A stretch of 64,000 bases of DNA. Source: Ustilaginoidea virens (taxonomy: Eukaryota; Ascomycota; Sordariomycetes; Hypocreales; Clavicipitaceae). The position numbers were made by a program, and so were the translations under genes. A model generated the notes under the pieces. It saw nothing but the letters and a program-made list of their open reading frames with translations. It was not told the origin of the DNA and searched no databases. The stretch spans positions 3,100,001-3,164,000 of the forward strand of contig NC_057320.1 of assembly GCF_000687475.1 (NCBI RefSeq). The letters are read 5' to 3'. Of this stretch, positions 44,511-54,060 are shown one piece after another; the first letter of the stretch is position 1; the number at the start of each line of letters is the position of its first letter.

Positions 44511-45049
44511 TTGCGTTTTGGGCATTTTTAGCTCTGCTGCACACAACGAAAATAAGGGGATAGGAGAAAAAAAAATCCTAATTTTGATTGTCTTTTAGGC
44601 TGGAAGGACTTCAAGATGCCGGGAAAATAGTCGGCGAGGCTGCCGGCGCGGAGGCTGAACAGAGTATCAGCGGAAAGGAAGCAGAACAAGTCGATGGCAA
44701 GGCTGGCACAAGTGAGCACCATGGGGATAAATCATCCCCTAAAGCGACGAGCGCCAAAGCCCGCGAGGCCGAACCAGCTTCCAAGCCAGGCGGTCCGGCA
44801 TATCCTACTTCATCGCGTAGCGGGCCCAAAAACTGGGACGCGATTGGAGCCGATAGCGACGAAGAGGAATCTAATGTCGACGACTTTTTCAAGAGGCTAT
44901 ACAAGAATGCCTCGGAAGAACAGAGGCGCGCAATGAAGAAGAGTTTCGTCGAAAGTAACGGCACCAGTTTGAGTACTGATTGGAGTGACGTGGGGAGCCG
45001 CACGGTGGAAGTGGTAGCCCCTGAGGGTGTCGAGGCCAAGAAGTGGTAG
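43456..45049 (+). CDS. sgt1: Sgt1 co-chaperone (TPR-CS-SGS)
   Basis: Exons 43456-44471 and 44599-45049, 488 residues. Domains in order: TPR repeats (about residues 5-120: LAHKGLRALEEKSWDTAVTM and WLLARSKALANLKRYDEALV), a CS domain (about 245-330: DSAIMVSIFTKGVDKQKLHV, then VELRLGKKSPGRWPRL), and the SGS domain at the end (SRSGPKNWDAIGADSDEEE, then DDFFKRLYKNASEEQRRAMK, KSFVESNGTSLSTDW). The domain order is diagnostic. Family role: Hsp90 co-chaperone that works with SCF ubiquitin ligases and kinetochore assembly. The intron holds a (TTTA)n stretch. It converges with the dioxygenase gene. Confidence 0.95.
44482..44512. repeat. (TTTA)n microsatellite in sgt1 intron
   Basis: Seven atttatttatt-type tetranucleotide units directly after the GTAAGT donor. 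Confidence 0.9.
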
Positions 45050-45376
45050 TAGATGGGCATGGATCGGACTGGACGCGAGGGCAACATGACATGGCGTCTC
45101 AGCGGGTGATGTTAGCGCGCAACTGTTTTCTCTTCTTTTTTTCTTTCTTTCTTTTTTTTTTTTTCCCGGCTTGTTCCCTGCCATCACCATGGTCGCGGGC
45201 CTCGCCCCTTTCTTCTCTTTTTGCTAGGTGGCTGACGAGCAAGTAGTCTATTCCGTTTTCTTGCGACATGGCGCTTGTACCATTACGAGGCTTCGTCTTT
45301 AGTATGCCAATGTCATGCCGATGCCGCCATCATCCCAAATGCTCGCCACATGCCATCCACATCATGGACTGCGAAA

Positions 45377-45419
<43 letters not shown>

Positions 45420-45441
45420 TATATGCAATACATTTGCAATG
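45050..45441. other. Convergent 3' region
   Basis: Space between the sgt1 and dioxygenase 3' ends; pyrimidine run (45123-45167) and a TA repeat. No gene. Confidence 0.5.
45376..45424. repeat. (TA)n microsatellite
   Basis: About twenty TA dinucleotides with few interruptions, close to the stop codon of the minus-strand dioxygenase gene. Confidence 0.95.
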
Positions 45442-46904
45442 TCATCCTTCAACACTCGGGTCAATTCGCCTCACCCTCTCCACCACGTCGCGGTGCCAGT
45501 CCCCTTCGCTCAACTCCTTTTGCGCCTTCTCGGGCGTCCACGCCTCCGGGCCCCGGTACAGTTCCGCCTGTCCGGCAGGGATATACGCCGCCCTGCTTAG
45601 AAAGTCCTCGGCAGCAATGTACGCGCCTCGCAACCACCTCGCGCCCCCAGCATCCGCGTCGAAGGCATTCCTCCCATGCATGGTCCGCAGGTTGTCAAAG
45701 AGGACGCACTCGCCCGGCTCCATCTTGTAGCTGTGCACGGCGTCGGGGTGATTGATCAGCGCCTCGAAGACGCGCGCCGGCGCAAGCCAGCGCTCCAAAT
45801 CAACCGACGCATCCTCATAGCGCCCCTGGAAGGGCGGGCTCCAGTACACGCCGGCGAAGGCGCCGTCCGCGTCGCGGTCCACCACGCTCCTGTCCGCGTG
45901 ATACAGGTAGCCGCGCTTGTCGTACTGGTACGGCACGCGGTGCTCTGCCAGCGGGGCCAGTCTGGAGCTCGTCCGGACAAAGGGCCAGAGGAGACGGCCG
46001 GCGCGCTCGCCGTCGCTGAAGAGCGACTCGCCGCCCGAGCAGGAGTTGTCCATGCAGTGCAGGATCTGCACCATGGGCGGGGGGGAGAGGTAGCACAGGT
46101 CCTGGTGCAGGCCGAGGTGGCCGCTCGTGTAGGCGACGTTCTCGGCGTCGGGCTTTGCCCGCACGTCAAAGGTGCGTCCGTAGAGGGTCTCGCGGATGTT
46201 GGCGATGCGGGTGGCGATGCGGACGACGGAGCGCTCGTCCCGCGGCACGTTGCGGAGGTAGACGATGCCGAGGCGCAGTATGTCGACGACCACGTTCCAG
46301 AAGGACGGCGACTCGGGCTTCATGAACTCGGCGTAGTCGATCTTGCGGACGTGCTTGGCGAGGGTTTGCCGGTCCCAGTACCGGACGCCCGTGCGCGCGA
46401 GGACGGAGCGTTTCCGCCGGGACAAGGCGGCGGCGTCGTGCGTTCCGCGCCGCTGGAGAGCCGCCTCGATGCTCGCCCAGGGGACGGTGGTTTCGTGCCG
46501 GCCCCCCGCCTGGCGGGCGAAGCGCTCGATATCGTTGGCGAAGGAGACGGCCAGCCCGTCCTCGGCAGCGCGGACGTGCGAGAAGCCAATATCGGGGGGG
46601 ATCTCGACAGACGCAAAGGTCTTTTGGCCCGACGACGCGTCTCTGCACGCGCCGCAGGCGCAGCTGTCCCGGAGAGCGGCAGGATTCAGAGAGGCCGTGC
46701 GCCGTCCGCCAAGACCGTCCTGCGCGATACGCACAATGTCGCTGGTCCAGGTGACGGTGATGGGCCGTCCTCCATCGGGGGGCTTGCGCTCGCACAGGAG
46801 CCGGGGTGCTGCTGCTGCTGCTGCTGCTGCTTCAGGAATCTCGTCCTCGTTCTCGAGGAGCCGGTGTTGGGATCGATACGGCGGTCTGGTTCGGCTCGGT
46901 TCTG

Positions 46905-46937
<33 letters not shown>

Positions 46938-47082
46938 ATCTGGTGGTCTTGTGAAGACGAAGACGACGAGGGCTCTGGGCGGGGTTTGGGCGAATCAACG
47001 CCCGGACCGGCGGGGTGGCGATCCGTGACGCAGGCGTGCCGGTACCTGGGGCGGCCCTGCAGGCTGCGGTGCGACAGAACAT
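45442..47082 (-). CDS. Gamma-butyrobetaine / trimethyllysine dioxygenase-like enzyme, probably mitochondrial
   Basis: Intronless, 546 residues from the ATG at 47082; an in-frame ATG at 47151 would add only a proline run from a G/C homopolymer. The N terminus is Arg/Ser-rich and suits import to mitochondria, with poly-Ser and poly-Ala stretches from CAG/GCT triplets. Next comes a GBBH-type N domain with the Cys cluster LRDSCACGACRD, then the TauD/TfdA-like dioxygenase core with iron ligands in GLHQDLCYLSPPP (HxD) and a later His in TMHGRNAFD followed by RWLRGAYI. Fe(II)/2-oxoglutarate enzymes of this group act in carnitine synthesis; which of the two steps, or another substrate, cannot be decided here. 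Confidence 0.85.
46808..46832. repeat. GCT triplet run encoding poly-Ala
   Basis: Eight consecutive gctgct-type triplets; read on the minus strand as Ala codons in the dioxygenase. Confidence 0.9.
46908..46937. repeat. GCT triplet run encoding poly-Ser
   Basis: Ten triplets of ctg/gct type read on the minus strand as Ser codons. The two runs are in different frames of the same triplet, giving Ala at one place and Ser at the other. Confidence 0.9.
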
Positions 47083-47719
47083 GGGGGGGGGGGGGGGTGG
47101 GGGCGGGCGCGTCAAATCCGCTGGCAATGAGCCGAGTTTTTGTCGAGCCACGGAAGACGAGGGGCTCTGTGTGCTTCGTCTTCGCCCAGGCTGCAGGACC
47201 GGACGGTTTTTGCATAATGGATAAACCAGCCCCGGGGCTATGCAGCATGTGCCTTATATACCACGGCAACGCGTTTCCCCGGTGGAGTGGACTTGCCAGA
47301 ACCTCGGCACCTTGTCCAGGTTGTCCTGGCGCGCCCAGGTACGGAGTACATACATGTACCAACCAGCAGGTGGGTGGGCCCGTGTCATCATACGCTTGCC
47401 GCAGCGAGGGCAAAGTTCACCCCCCATGTACTCCGTACGAAGGGACGTACGGAGTAACAGTTGCCGTCATTTGCCGCTGCCCCGGGATTCTGGTAACCCT
47501 TTTCCCCGGCGCTGGGGCTAGCATGCGCACTGCGCAGTGTGGTGTGGAGTTGGTCAGCAGCATCAGTCAATCACAGCGGCAACTCGATGCGGCATTTCCA
47601 AGTCGTCAAGCTGCGCACTTGCCGTTTCACCGTCAGCGAATTGCATTCAACAATAAAAACTGTGAAAAAACTGCAAAACTGTAAAGCTGCAATGTGTTGC
47701 TTGCTACGCGCTTCTTGCA
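47083..47719. other. Dioxygenase upstream region with GTACGGAGTAC motifs
   Basis: No gene. It contains a G run (47083-47097), GTACGGAGTAC at 47339-47349, and an inverted pair of the motif at 47428-47456. Adjacent to the 3' end of sen2. Confidence 0.5.
47428..47456. repeat. Inverted pair of the dispersed motif
   Basis: GTACTCCGTAC (47428-47438), an 8-bp spacer and GTACGGAGTA (47447-47456) could fold into a 10-bp-stem hairpin in the upstream region of the dioxygenase gene. Confidence 0.85.
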
Positions 47720-49396
47720 TCATCTGTTGCGGTTGCTCGACCATCGCTTAACCGTCACCTCTCTAATCTTGTAAAGTTGCAACGCCTCTGCAAATCCCGT
47801 CTCCAGCGCCGCGTCATATTTAGGCGGCGGCGGGATCTCCACATACACAAGTACCAGGCTCTTGATGGCGTGCGACAGAACTCGTACAACACCATGAAGC
47901 CAGTGCCACGTCCTGTCCGGCGCACGCTTGCCCGAGGCCTTCCACCACGAGTCGGAGTACGAGGGAAGAACAATAAGACCAAACTCGGCGTGGTCAAACA
48001 CCGGGCCTCTGGTGTACAGAAGCCAATCCACCCCAAACTTGATGCCTGCTCGTGGCACCCAGCCGAGTGAACGGAAGTGGTGGTACACGGCGTAGTGAAC
48101 GAGGAAGTTGTCGTCCGGCTCCAGGTCCGGGTCGTCTGGCCCGGTTCTGGGAGGGAAAAAAGAATGCTGCCGGAACATGGTCAGAAGTTCTCGAGTCGTG
48201 AAAGGCTTGCCCGTCTTGGGGTCGTTGACCATCAAGGCCCCGAAGCCGAAAGTCAGGAAGAGCGCTTCTTCAGGTGTGAGCTGGAGATGCTCCTTGTTTA
48301 CAATCTCTCTAGTGCGTGCATCTGCCTCGTGGCCGGCCAACGAGGACTCGGCAACATCTGCTGCGGCAGAGCGAGTAACGACTGCATGTGAAAATGGTGG
48401 CTTGTTCTTTCCATTCGCAGAGTGATTCGAATTGGGCGGATCGCCAAGACTGAACGTGGTTGATTCAACCTCGGGTGAAAACCGAACGCTTTTCCGACGT
48501 TTCAGACACTCTTCTTCAGTCACGTCACAAGCTGAGGAAGTCTCTGAGGATTGCGGTGATGCGCCGTTGGCTGTGGTTCCACCAGCCTGACATTCTTCCA
48601 CTGCTTCTGGGGCAGCCGGTGCTGGCTTATCGGCAGTCAGTTCCAATGCATTTGGCCATTTCAAGTTGACTGGAAGTGATGGCAAGACAGCCTGAGGGGC
48701 AGCATCCACTGAGTCCCTTGCATCTCGGAGGCAAGATTTTGACACCATGTCAGCATGCGAGTTCGGAAGCGACAGAAGTTCTAGGGGGCCGACAGGAGCA
48801 GAGCCCGAGACGGGGGGAGAGAGTGGCGGCATCCAAGTTGCGAGGTCAGTCTGCTTCGTACTTTCGGCCTCCTGAGCTTCTCTCAGCCGCGTCTGCCGAA
48901 TCGCTTCTTGTTCTAGCCTGGCCCTTTCCCATTTCGCCTTGGCTCGTTCCTCACGGCGTTGCACAGTGAGAACTTCGCTGACGTGTGTCTCAATGTGTCC
49001 CCTGCGGACTTGTTCGCGCTTCAACCAGTTGGGCTCACTGCGACTCAGGCTTCCTTTGCCATAGAATCCTTGTTCCCACAACGCTCTCACGGATTTCTCG
49101 TCAGTGACGTGAACCGAAGATGTGCCTTCTGACCATGTTCCTTGATGAATCAGAGAGGGCTCGGAAGGGGGGGGAGAGACCGTCTGCCGTAACCAAGCAT
49201 ATGCGACGGTGAAAAACGACAAGGGGTTGTTGGGATAAAAGGCAGGAAGTGGGAAAGTCCGAATAGGAGCCGGTAGGGCATAAATCTGATGAATAGAGGG
49301 CCCCTTTTTACGCGGCGAAGCACGCTTGACACCGGATTCTGCTGGCGGGACTCTCACGTGGCCATTTTGATTTGATTTCGTTTGAGTCTCAGCCAT
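47720..49396 (-). CDS. sen2: tRNA-splicing endonuclease catalytic subunit Sen2
   Basis: Intronless, 558 residues. The C-terminal endonuclease fold carries the triad: Tyr461 in DWLLYTRGP, His469 in VFDHAEFGLIV (eight residues on, as in yeast Sen2), and Lys512 in AIKSLVLVYVEIP. Upstream, PEEALFLTFGFGALMV and the VHYAVYHHFRSLGWVPRAG helix are also typical. The N-terminal two thirds are charged and low-complexity, with a coiled-coil-like RREERAKAKWERARLEQEAI. Role: cleaves the 5' splice site of intron-containing pre-tRNAs in the Sen2-Sen34-Sen15-Sen54 complex. Divergent from the ceramide glucosyltransferase gene. Confidence 0.95.
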   Translation of the reverse strand: MAETQTKSNQNGHVRVPPAESGVKRASPRKKGPSIHQIYALPAPIRTFPLPAFYPNNPLSFFTVAYAWLRQTVSPPPSEPSLIHQGTWSEGTSSVHVTDEKSVRALWEQGFYGKGSLSRSEPNWLKREQVRRGHIETHVSEVLTVQRREERAKAKWERARLEQEAIRQTRLREAQEAESTKQTDLATWMPPLSPPVSGSAPVGPLELLSLPNSHADMVSKSCLRDARDSVDAAPQAVLPSLPVNLKWPNALELTADKPAPAAPEAVEECQAGGTTANGASPQSSETSSACDVTEEECLKRRKSVRFSPEVESTTFSLGDPPNSNHSANGKNKPPFSHAVVTRSAAADVAESSLAGHEADARTREIVNKEHLQLTPEEALFLTFGFGALMVNDPKTGKPFTTRELLTMFRQHSFFPPRTGPDDPDLEPDDNFLVHYAVYHHFRSLGWVPRAGIKFGVDWLLYTRGPVFDHAEFGLIVLPSYSDSWWKASGKRAPDRTWHWLHGVVRVLSHAIKSLVLVYVEIPPPPKYDAALETGFAEALQLYKIREVTVKRWSSNRNR

Positions 49397-49634
49397 TTCG
49401 AGCTGGAAATCATCTTATTGCGCTTCGGTTAGCACGCCCGCCTCTTCGGAATTTCAGCAAGATACAAACAAATGAGCGACAAATGCGAGGAAGAAGCTTT
49501 GGGTGTACACTGAATCAGATACCGTTGTAGTCTAAAATTTTGGGCAATCATCGAGGTCCAAATGAATGGAGTAGTCCTCTAAGCACCGTACGAAGGTTTG
49601 TCATCATTACAGTGAGGGTTGAGGCGTGTGGACG

Positions 49635-49666
<32 letters not shown>

Positions 49667-50912
49667 AAGAAGAAGGAAAAGAAAAATTCGCTGGGAAGCC
49701 GAGAGCTGGCTGCAGCCGTGGCAAATCGCACAAGGTTGCCAGGTTTCATCATGATACCAAGTCTCGGGGGCAAATGTACTGTGAGATCGATTTGGGTTGG
49801 AAGGAATGGTTGAAGAGATGGAGGGAGCTACCTTGTCTAGGGCATGATCGAAACGGTCATGTGCTGATCAAGAGCGCATCTGGACCGGGACCGAAGCAAA
49901 GAGCAGATACGTATCGTATCATATCACTCAAGTAAAGTCGTGAAAGGAATTGAACGGCCTGGTGTCGTAACGACCAAAGCCAGATAGATGACAGAGTAGT
50001 GTTGGCGAAGAAGAAATACCTTTTACTTGACTTGGTTGTTGAAATTTTTCTCTCGCCCGTGACGTCCCCAGTTTTCTAGGCTAAACCGCGGATATGTGTG
50101 GGCTGGGGCCTTTCATCAACAGCTTGACCCTCCACTTTTCCTCTCGCTGAAAGTCGTCAACGGCTCGAGTAGAAACATTTCATTGCTTTCTATTTGAATG
50201 TGCTGACGCCACCCACCTGCAGAGTGCAATGCTGCAGAGAGCAGGGATCATGGCACATGGGGCAGTGACTGGTGAAATGAAACTCGCAAAGTAATTTATA
50301 GAATTCTAGGAGAAGACATGAATGATGCTACTCCGTACTCCGTATTCCGTACATCCCAATCACAAGTTGTAGCGCGAGTTAAGGGGATTGCAGTCATTGG
50401 ATGCTGCTACTGTCTACAGTGGGGCCTGGTTGGTGAACCAGGACGAGGCACCTGGCGACCAGACGGCAATTTGGCCAAAAACCTGCCGGGTACGGAGTAG
50501 GAACCCCTGACAATGCGCAAGGGATTTTGAAAATGCTGCTATTCCTGAAACCCATCAATCTCCCGTCTGCCGCTTCCTGTACTGCGTACTCTCCGTACAA
50601 GTGATCAACAGCGGCACGTCCGCCAGTTCCGGCATTTCCCCCTTGGGGCCACGGTCAATGCATTCACCGGCCTCTTGAGTGATACGAGAGGGGAATCAAA
50701 GACTTGCTTATATTCTCCTTTCCTTCCTCTGCCCGCCCAGGTCGACCACCTATCTGGTGGTCAGCATCCGAAGAGAGGGCATCCGACTCTTGCCGCTCCT
50801 CACCCTCGTACATTTGCACGTTTTTTTTTTGTTGTATTTCCCCCCCCCCCTTCCTTCCCCGGCTTCGCTGGCTTCGCTGGTCCATCGCGATGCCGTCTGG
50901 TAAGGCGTTGAA
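49397..50912. promoter_or_regulatory. Divergent region between sen2 and ceramide glucosyltransferase
   Basis: 1.5 kb without a gene. Holds a 28-base A run (49636-49664) with an AG-rich tail, motif arrays at 50329-50352 (tactccgtactccgtattcc) and 50491-50500, and ctggcttcgctggcttcgctgg (50869-50881) just before the start of the transferase. Confidence 0.5.
50329..50352. repeat. Overlapping TACTCCGTAC motif array
   Basis: tactccgtac overlaps a second tactccgta and a third ttccgtac copy, like the array at 20641-20667. Confidence 0.85.
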
Positions 50913-52591
50913 ATGGGATCCATTATAGAGACTGTTGCCTCGGTCTGTCTCGTGTGGGCCGTCATAGTGGTCGTTGTTCAAAGCATTGGTATTGCTGCAA
51001 TGTATGCCATCCCGTCTCGCGCGTTCATTTTGTTGTTTGTGTAGCTGACCGTCTCTCCGTCCTCGCTAGCTTTCGATATTTTTCTCGACCTTCACCACCT
51101 CCCGTCTCGTCCAAGTTGGGTCAGAATGCTCCCACGGTCACGATAATTCGCCCAGTCAAGGGGCTCGAGCCAGGACTCTACGAATGCATCGCGTCGACGT
51201 TTCGGCAGGACTATCCGGCCGAAAAAACATCAATTCGCTTATGCGTAGAGGATGAGACGGATCCAGCGTATCCGGTTCTCCAAAAGCTGGTCCAGGATTT
51301 CCCCGCCTCCGATGTTCAAATTCTGGTCGAGTCTCAAGACCCAGTCTTGCATGGTTCCAGAGGCCGTCCAGACAATGTCGGCCCCAACCCCAAAGTTCGC
51401 AACATCAGTCGAGCGTATCGCGAAGCGAAGGGAGAGATTGTTTGGATAATCGACTGCAACGTCTGGGTCGCAAGAGGTGTGCTCGGACGAATGGTCGACA
51501 AGTTGATGGGATACGCAGCGCCTGGCTCATTCGCCAAGCCCTACAAGTTCGTCCATCAGATGCCGCTGGTTGTCGACACAGTCGACTATACTCTGCCGGA
51601 AACCGACGACAGTCTGGCCCTTCTGCCCTCTGCGTCGGAGGCACAAGCTGTTCCCGCCGTTCCCAAGACACCTTGCGGGGACATCATTACTAGGATATCT
51701 CGACACGGAGGAGGTCGCCTAGACGAGATGTTTTTTGCCACAACGCACGTCAAGTTCTACGGCGCAATCAACTCCGTTGGCATCGCGCCTTGCATTGTTG
51801 GCAAGAGCAACATGTTCCGCAAGGTCCATCTTGACCAGGTCACGAGAGCCTCGAGCAACCCCATACTCCCCCAAGGCGAGAACAAACCGACCGGCGTCGA
51901 CTACTTTTCCCACAATATATGCGAGGACCACCTCATCGGAGATCTTCTCTGGCGGTCGCACATTCCAGGTCACCTCAATCACGGCATCGTCTGGGGAGAC
52001 CTGGTAATCCAACCCATGGCAGGCATGTCCGTTGTAGCGTACGCAGCACGGCGATGTCGGTGGTTGCGCGCCAGAAAGTTTACCGTTCTGGCAGCCACAC
52101 TCGTGGAACCTGGCGTGGAATCGTTTCTATGCTGCGTGTACTTGGCGTTCGCCCTCACCACACTTCCCTGGTTCCACCACTACTTATCGATCCCGCAGAC
52201 TTGGGGGAGCATGTGCGCAATCTGGCTGCTGGCCGTCGTGGCCTGGATGTTTCTCGACTGGCGGACATTTAAGCTGCTCCATTCGGGCGTCAGCGTTCAG
52301 GTGGATCGCGACAGTCCTCCATTCGCCAGGGGAACCGCCAACATGGCTGGAATGTCTCGACGGAAGTTCTCGGAGTGGTTCTTGGCTTGGCTCGGACGAG
52401 AGGCACTGGCACTGCCTGTCTGGACCTGGGCTGTCCTGTGCGGAACGACGATAAATTGGCGAGGCAAGACATTTCAGGTTAATATGGACACTTCGGTTGT
52501 GGAGCTTGAGGATGGACAGGAACCGAGGAAGCCCTTGCGGACCCCCGAGTTGGAACGGGCGAGACAATCGAGCAAAGACCGGTCGGACTAG
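50913..52591 (+). CDS. gcs: Ceramide glucosyltransferase (GT21)
   Basis: Exons 50913-51001 and 51070-52591, 536 residues. Exon 1 supplies the N-terminal membrane anchor (SVCLVWAVIVVVVQSIGIAA), and the junction gives AAIFRYFSRP. The catalytic part has VTIIRPVKGLEPGLYECI, DETDPAYPVLQKLV, the metal/UDP motif WIIDCNVWV, VGKSNMFRK, ICEDHLIGDLLW (catalytic Asp), and the R-x-x-R-W-type RRCRWLRARKF, followed by C-terminal membrane spans. It makes glucosylceramide from ceramide and UDP-glucose at Golgi/ER membranes; in fungi the product is needed for polarised growth and is the target of plant defensins. The H-H-G-G loop VKFYGAINSVG is near the substrate site. No signs of damage. Confidence 0.93.
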
Positions 52592-53367
52592 CAGCATGCT
52601 CCAGGGAGGGGATTTCCTGCTCTTACGCACAGAAATTGCCTTTCATGTACCTATTACGCCGCTTGCACGCTACTATGATTCATACATACTTGATAGACGT
52701 TGATAAAAAAAAAAAGTACATATGATGAAGACTGATTGATGTCACCAATGCAGAGACATGCTAGAATAATCTCCAAAGGGGACGAGTGACGGACATTTAC
52801 GGCTAACAGTGCAGAACCAATGGCACAGCATCAACCATCATGGAGTGTAGGCGTGCCAACTAGACCTTGAAGGATTTATTGACAGATTCTTTGCGTCTTG
52901 GTCGTCTTCCCGTGTTTCTCGTGCCGTGTCACCGCGCCCGCGGCGCCAGTGGGGATGACGCATGTTTCTGCAAGTCCAAGCAGAACACGCTGATCCGTCC
53001 GGGGCTGCAGAGAACTACTCGTGCCATCGGCGTCAACGATAGCCTAGGGGATTCCTCGAGAGTGGATGACAACTTGTCTCCTTCGAGTACATTACATTTC
53101 CGGTTTCGCCAAAGCACAACGACAAGCTGCTGGGAGTGAGGGCGTTTTCAAATGGCGGATGCTGCTCGCCGCGAAGCAAGAATGGCTGATCCGTCACCGT
53201 CGCCCGTGACGTGTGTCTTGCCACGCAATATTGAATCACTGCATCAAGCAATTCGACCTTTGCTCCTTTAGCTGGAAACTTTGCGTTTCTTGGACAAAAG
53301 TGAAGCAACCTTTGCTTTTGCTTTCAGATCTCGCCTGATTGCTGCACCACCTCGTGGATGGCTTTCC
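52592..53367. other. Convergent intergenic stretch
   Basis: 776 bp between convergent 3' ends; no open frame with a recognisable domain, no repeat of note. Confidence 0.5.
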
Positions 53368-54060
53368 TCAAACGGCACAATGGATTGCAGCCTTGTCGTT
53401 TTCATCTTCGCCATCAGAGTCAGTAACTTTGCCCAGTCGCAAAGGAAACGCTTGATGACGCATACCGTAGGACCAGTCCCCTCTCGTCCATGAATTCATC
53501 TTCTCTCGTCGAAACTCGTCAAAGTCCCACTCCCGCTTCTCCAAAGCTTCGGCCTTGAGGAAAACATACACTGATGCACTCATCTCGTCTCCGACAACTT
53601 CAGTGTCACCGTCTTTTTCGAGAAGCCTCACTTTGACCTTTCGTCGCTCGTACTCGGAGCCCTCGAAGTAATCTAGCTTTTCCAGGTTGGCATCCGTCAG
53701 CCCGGTAATGCGGATTCCGCGGATGTTATGCCCCTTTTCTGGGACGGCAGCAGGATAGTCTGCGAATCGGACCCGATGGCGGCAGTAGTCCTCCAAAATC
53801 GCTGCCGTGAAGGTATGGAGATTTTGAATCGCTAGTGGTGGGTGCTTGTCACCGTAGCAGACGCTGAAGAAGACCTCTGCGGCCATCTTCACGCTTGTTA
53901 GCTCTTTGAGACGATTTCTGAGTAGGTATCAAAGGCTTCATACCAAAGTGCCTGAGTCATGCGTTAGCCGAGGGCTTTTGATTGCGCGAGGTGCCGAGAG
54001 AAAGAAAGAAAGAAAGAAATGAGCCGCACCATAAACAAAGGCTGCCTCGTCGCCACTCAT
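53368..54060 (-). CDS. AIG2-like gamma-glutamylcyclotransferase-fold protein with an 8-nt exon
   Basis: Exons 54060-54030, 53951-53944 (8 nt) and 53886-53368, 185 residues. The start MSGDEAAFVYGTLMAAEVFF carries the YGTL substrate loop of the AIG2/GGCT fold. This motif is only formed if the 8-nt exon GCACTTTG is included: exon 1 ends TAT G, the small exon reads GC ACT TTG, and exon 3 begins ATG GCC. Both flanking introns (78 and 57 bp) are GT-AG. Later blocks LTDANLEKLDYFEGSEYERR and REWDFDEFRREKMNSWTRGD match fungal AIG2-like proteins. Family members cyclise gamma-glutamyl amines or peptides; the substrate here is unknown. Without the small exon the frame would shift. Confidence 0.88.
54000..54019. 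repeat. (AAAG)n run in AIG2-like intron 1
   Basis: Five agaa tetranucleotides inside the intron between exons 1 and 2. Confidence 0.85.

Noticed and set aside
45676..47028. 450-codon plus-strand open frame
   Set aside because: Antisense shadow of the dioxygenase; composition follows the real gene's codon bias and no domain is seen.
49410..49445. tRNA-like string (ttcggttagcacgcccgcctcttcgg)
   Set aside because: It resembles a D-arm/anticodon region but no B box or acceptor stem follows, so a tRNA cannot be folded.
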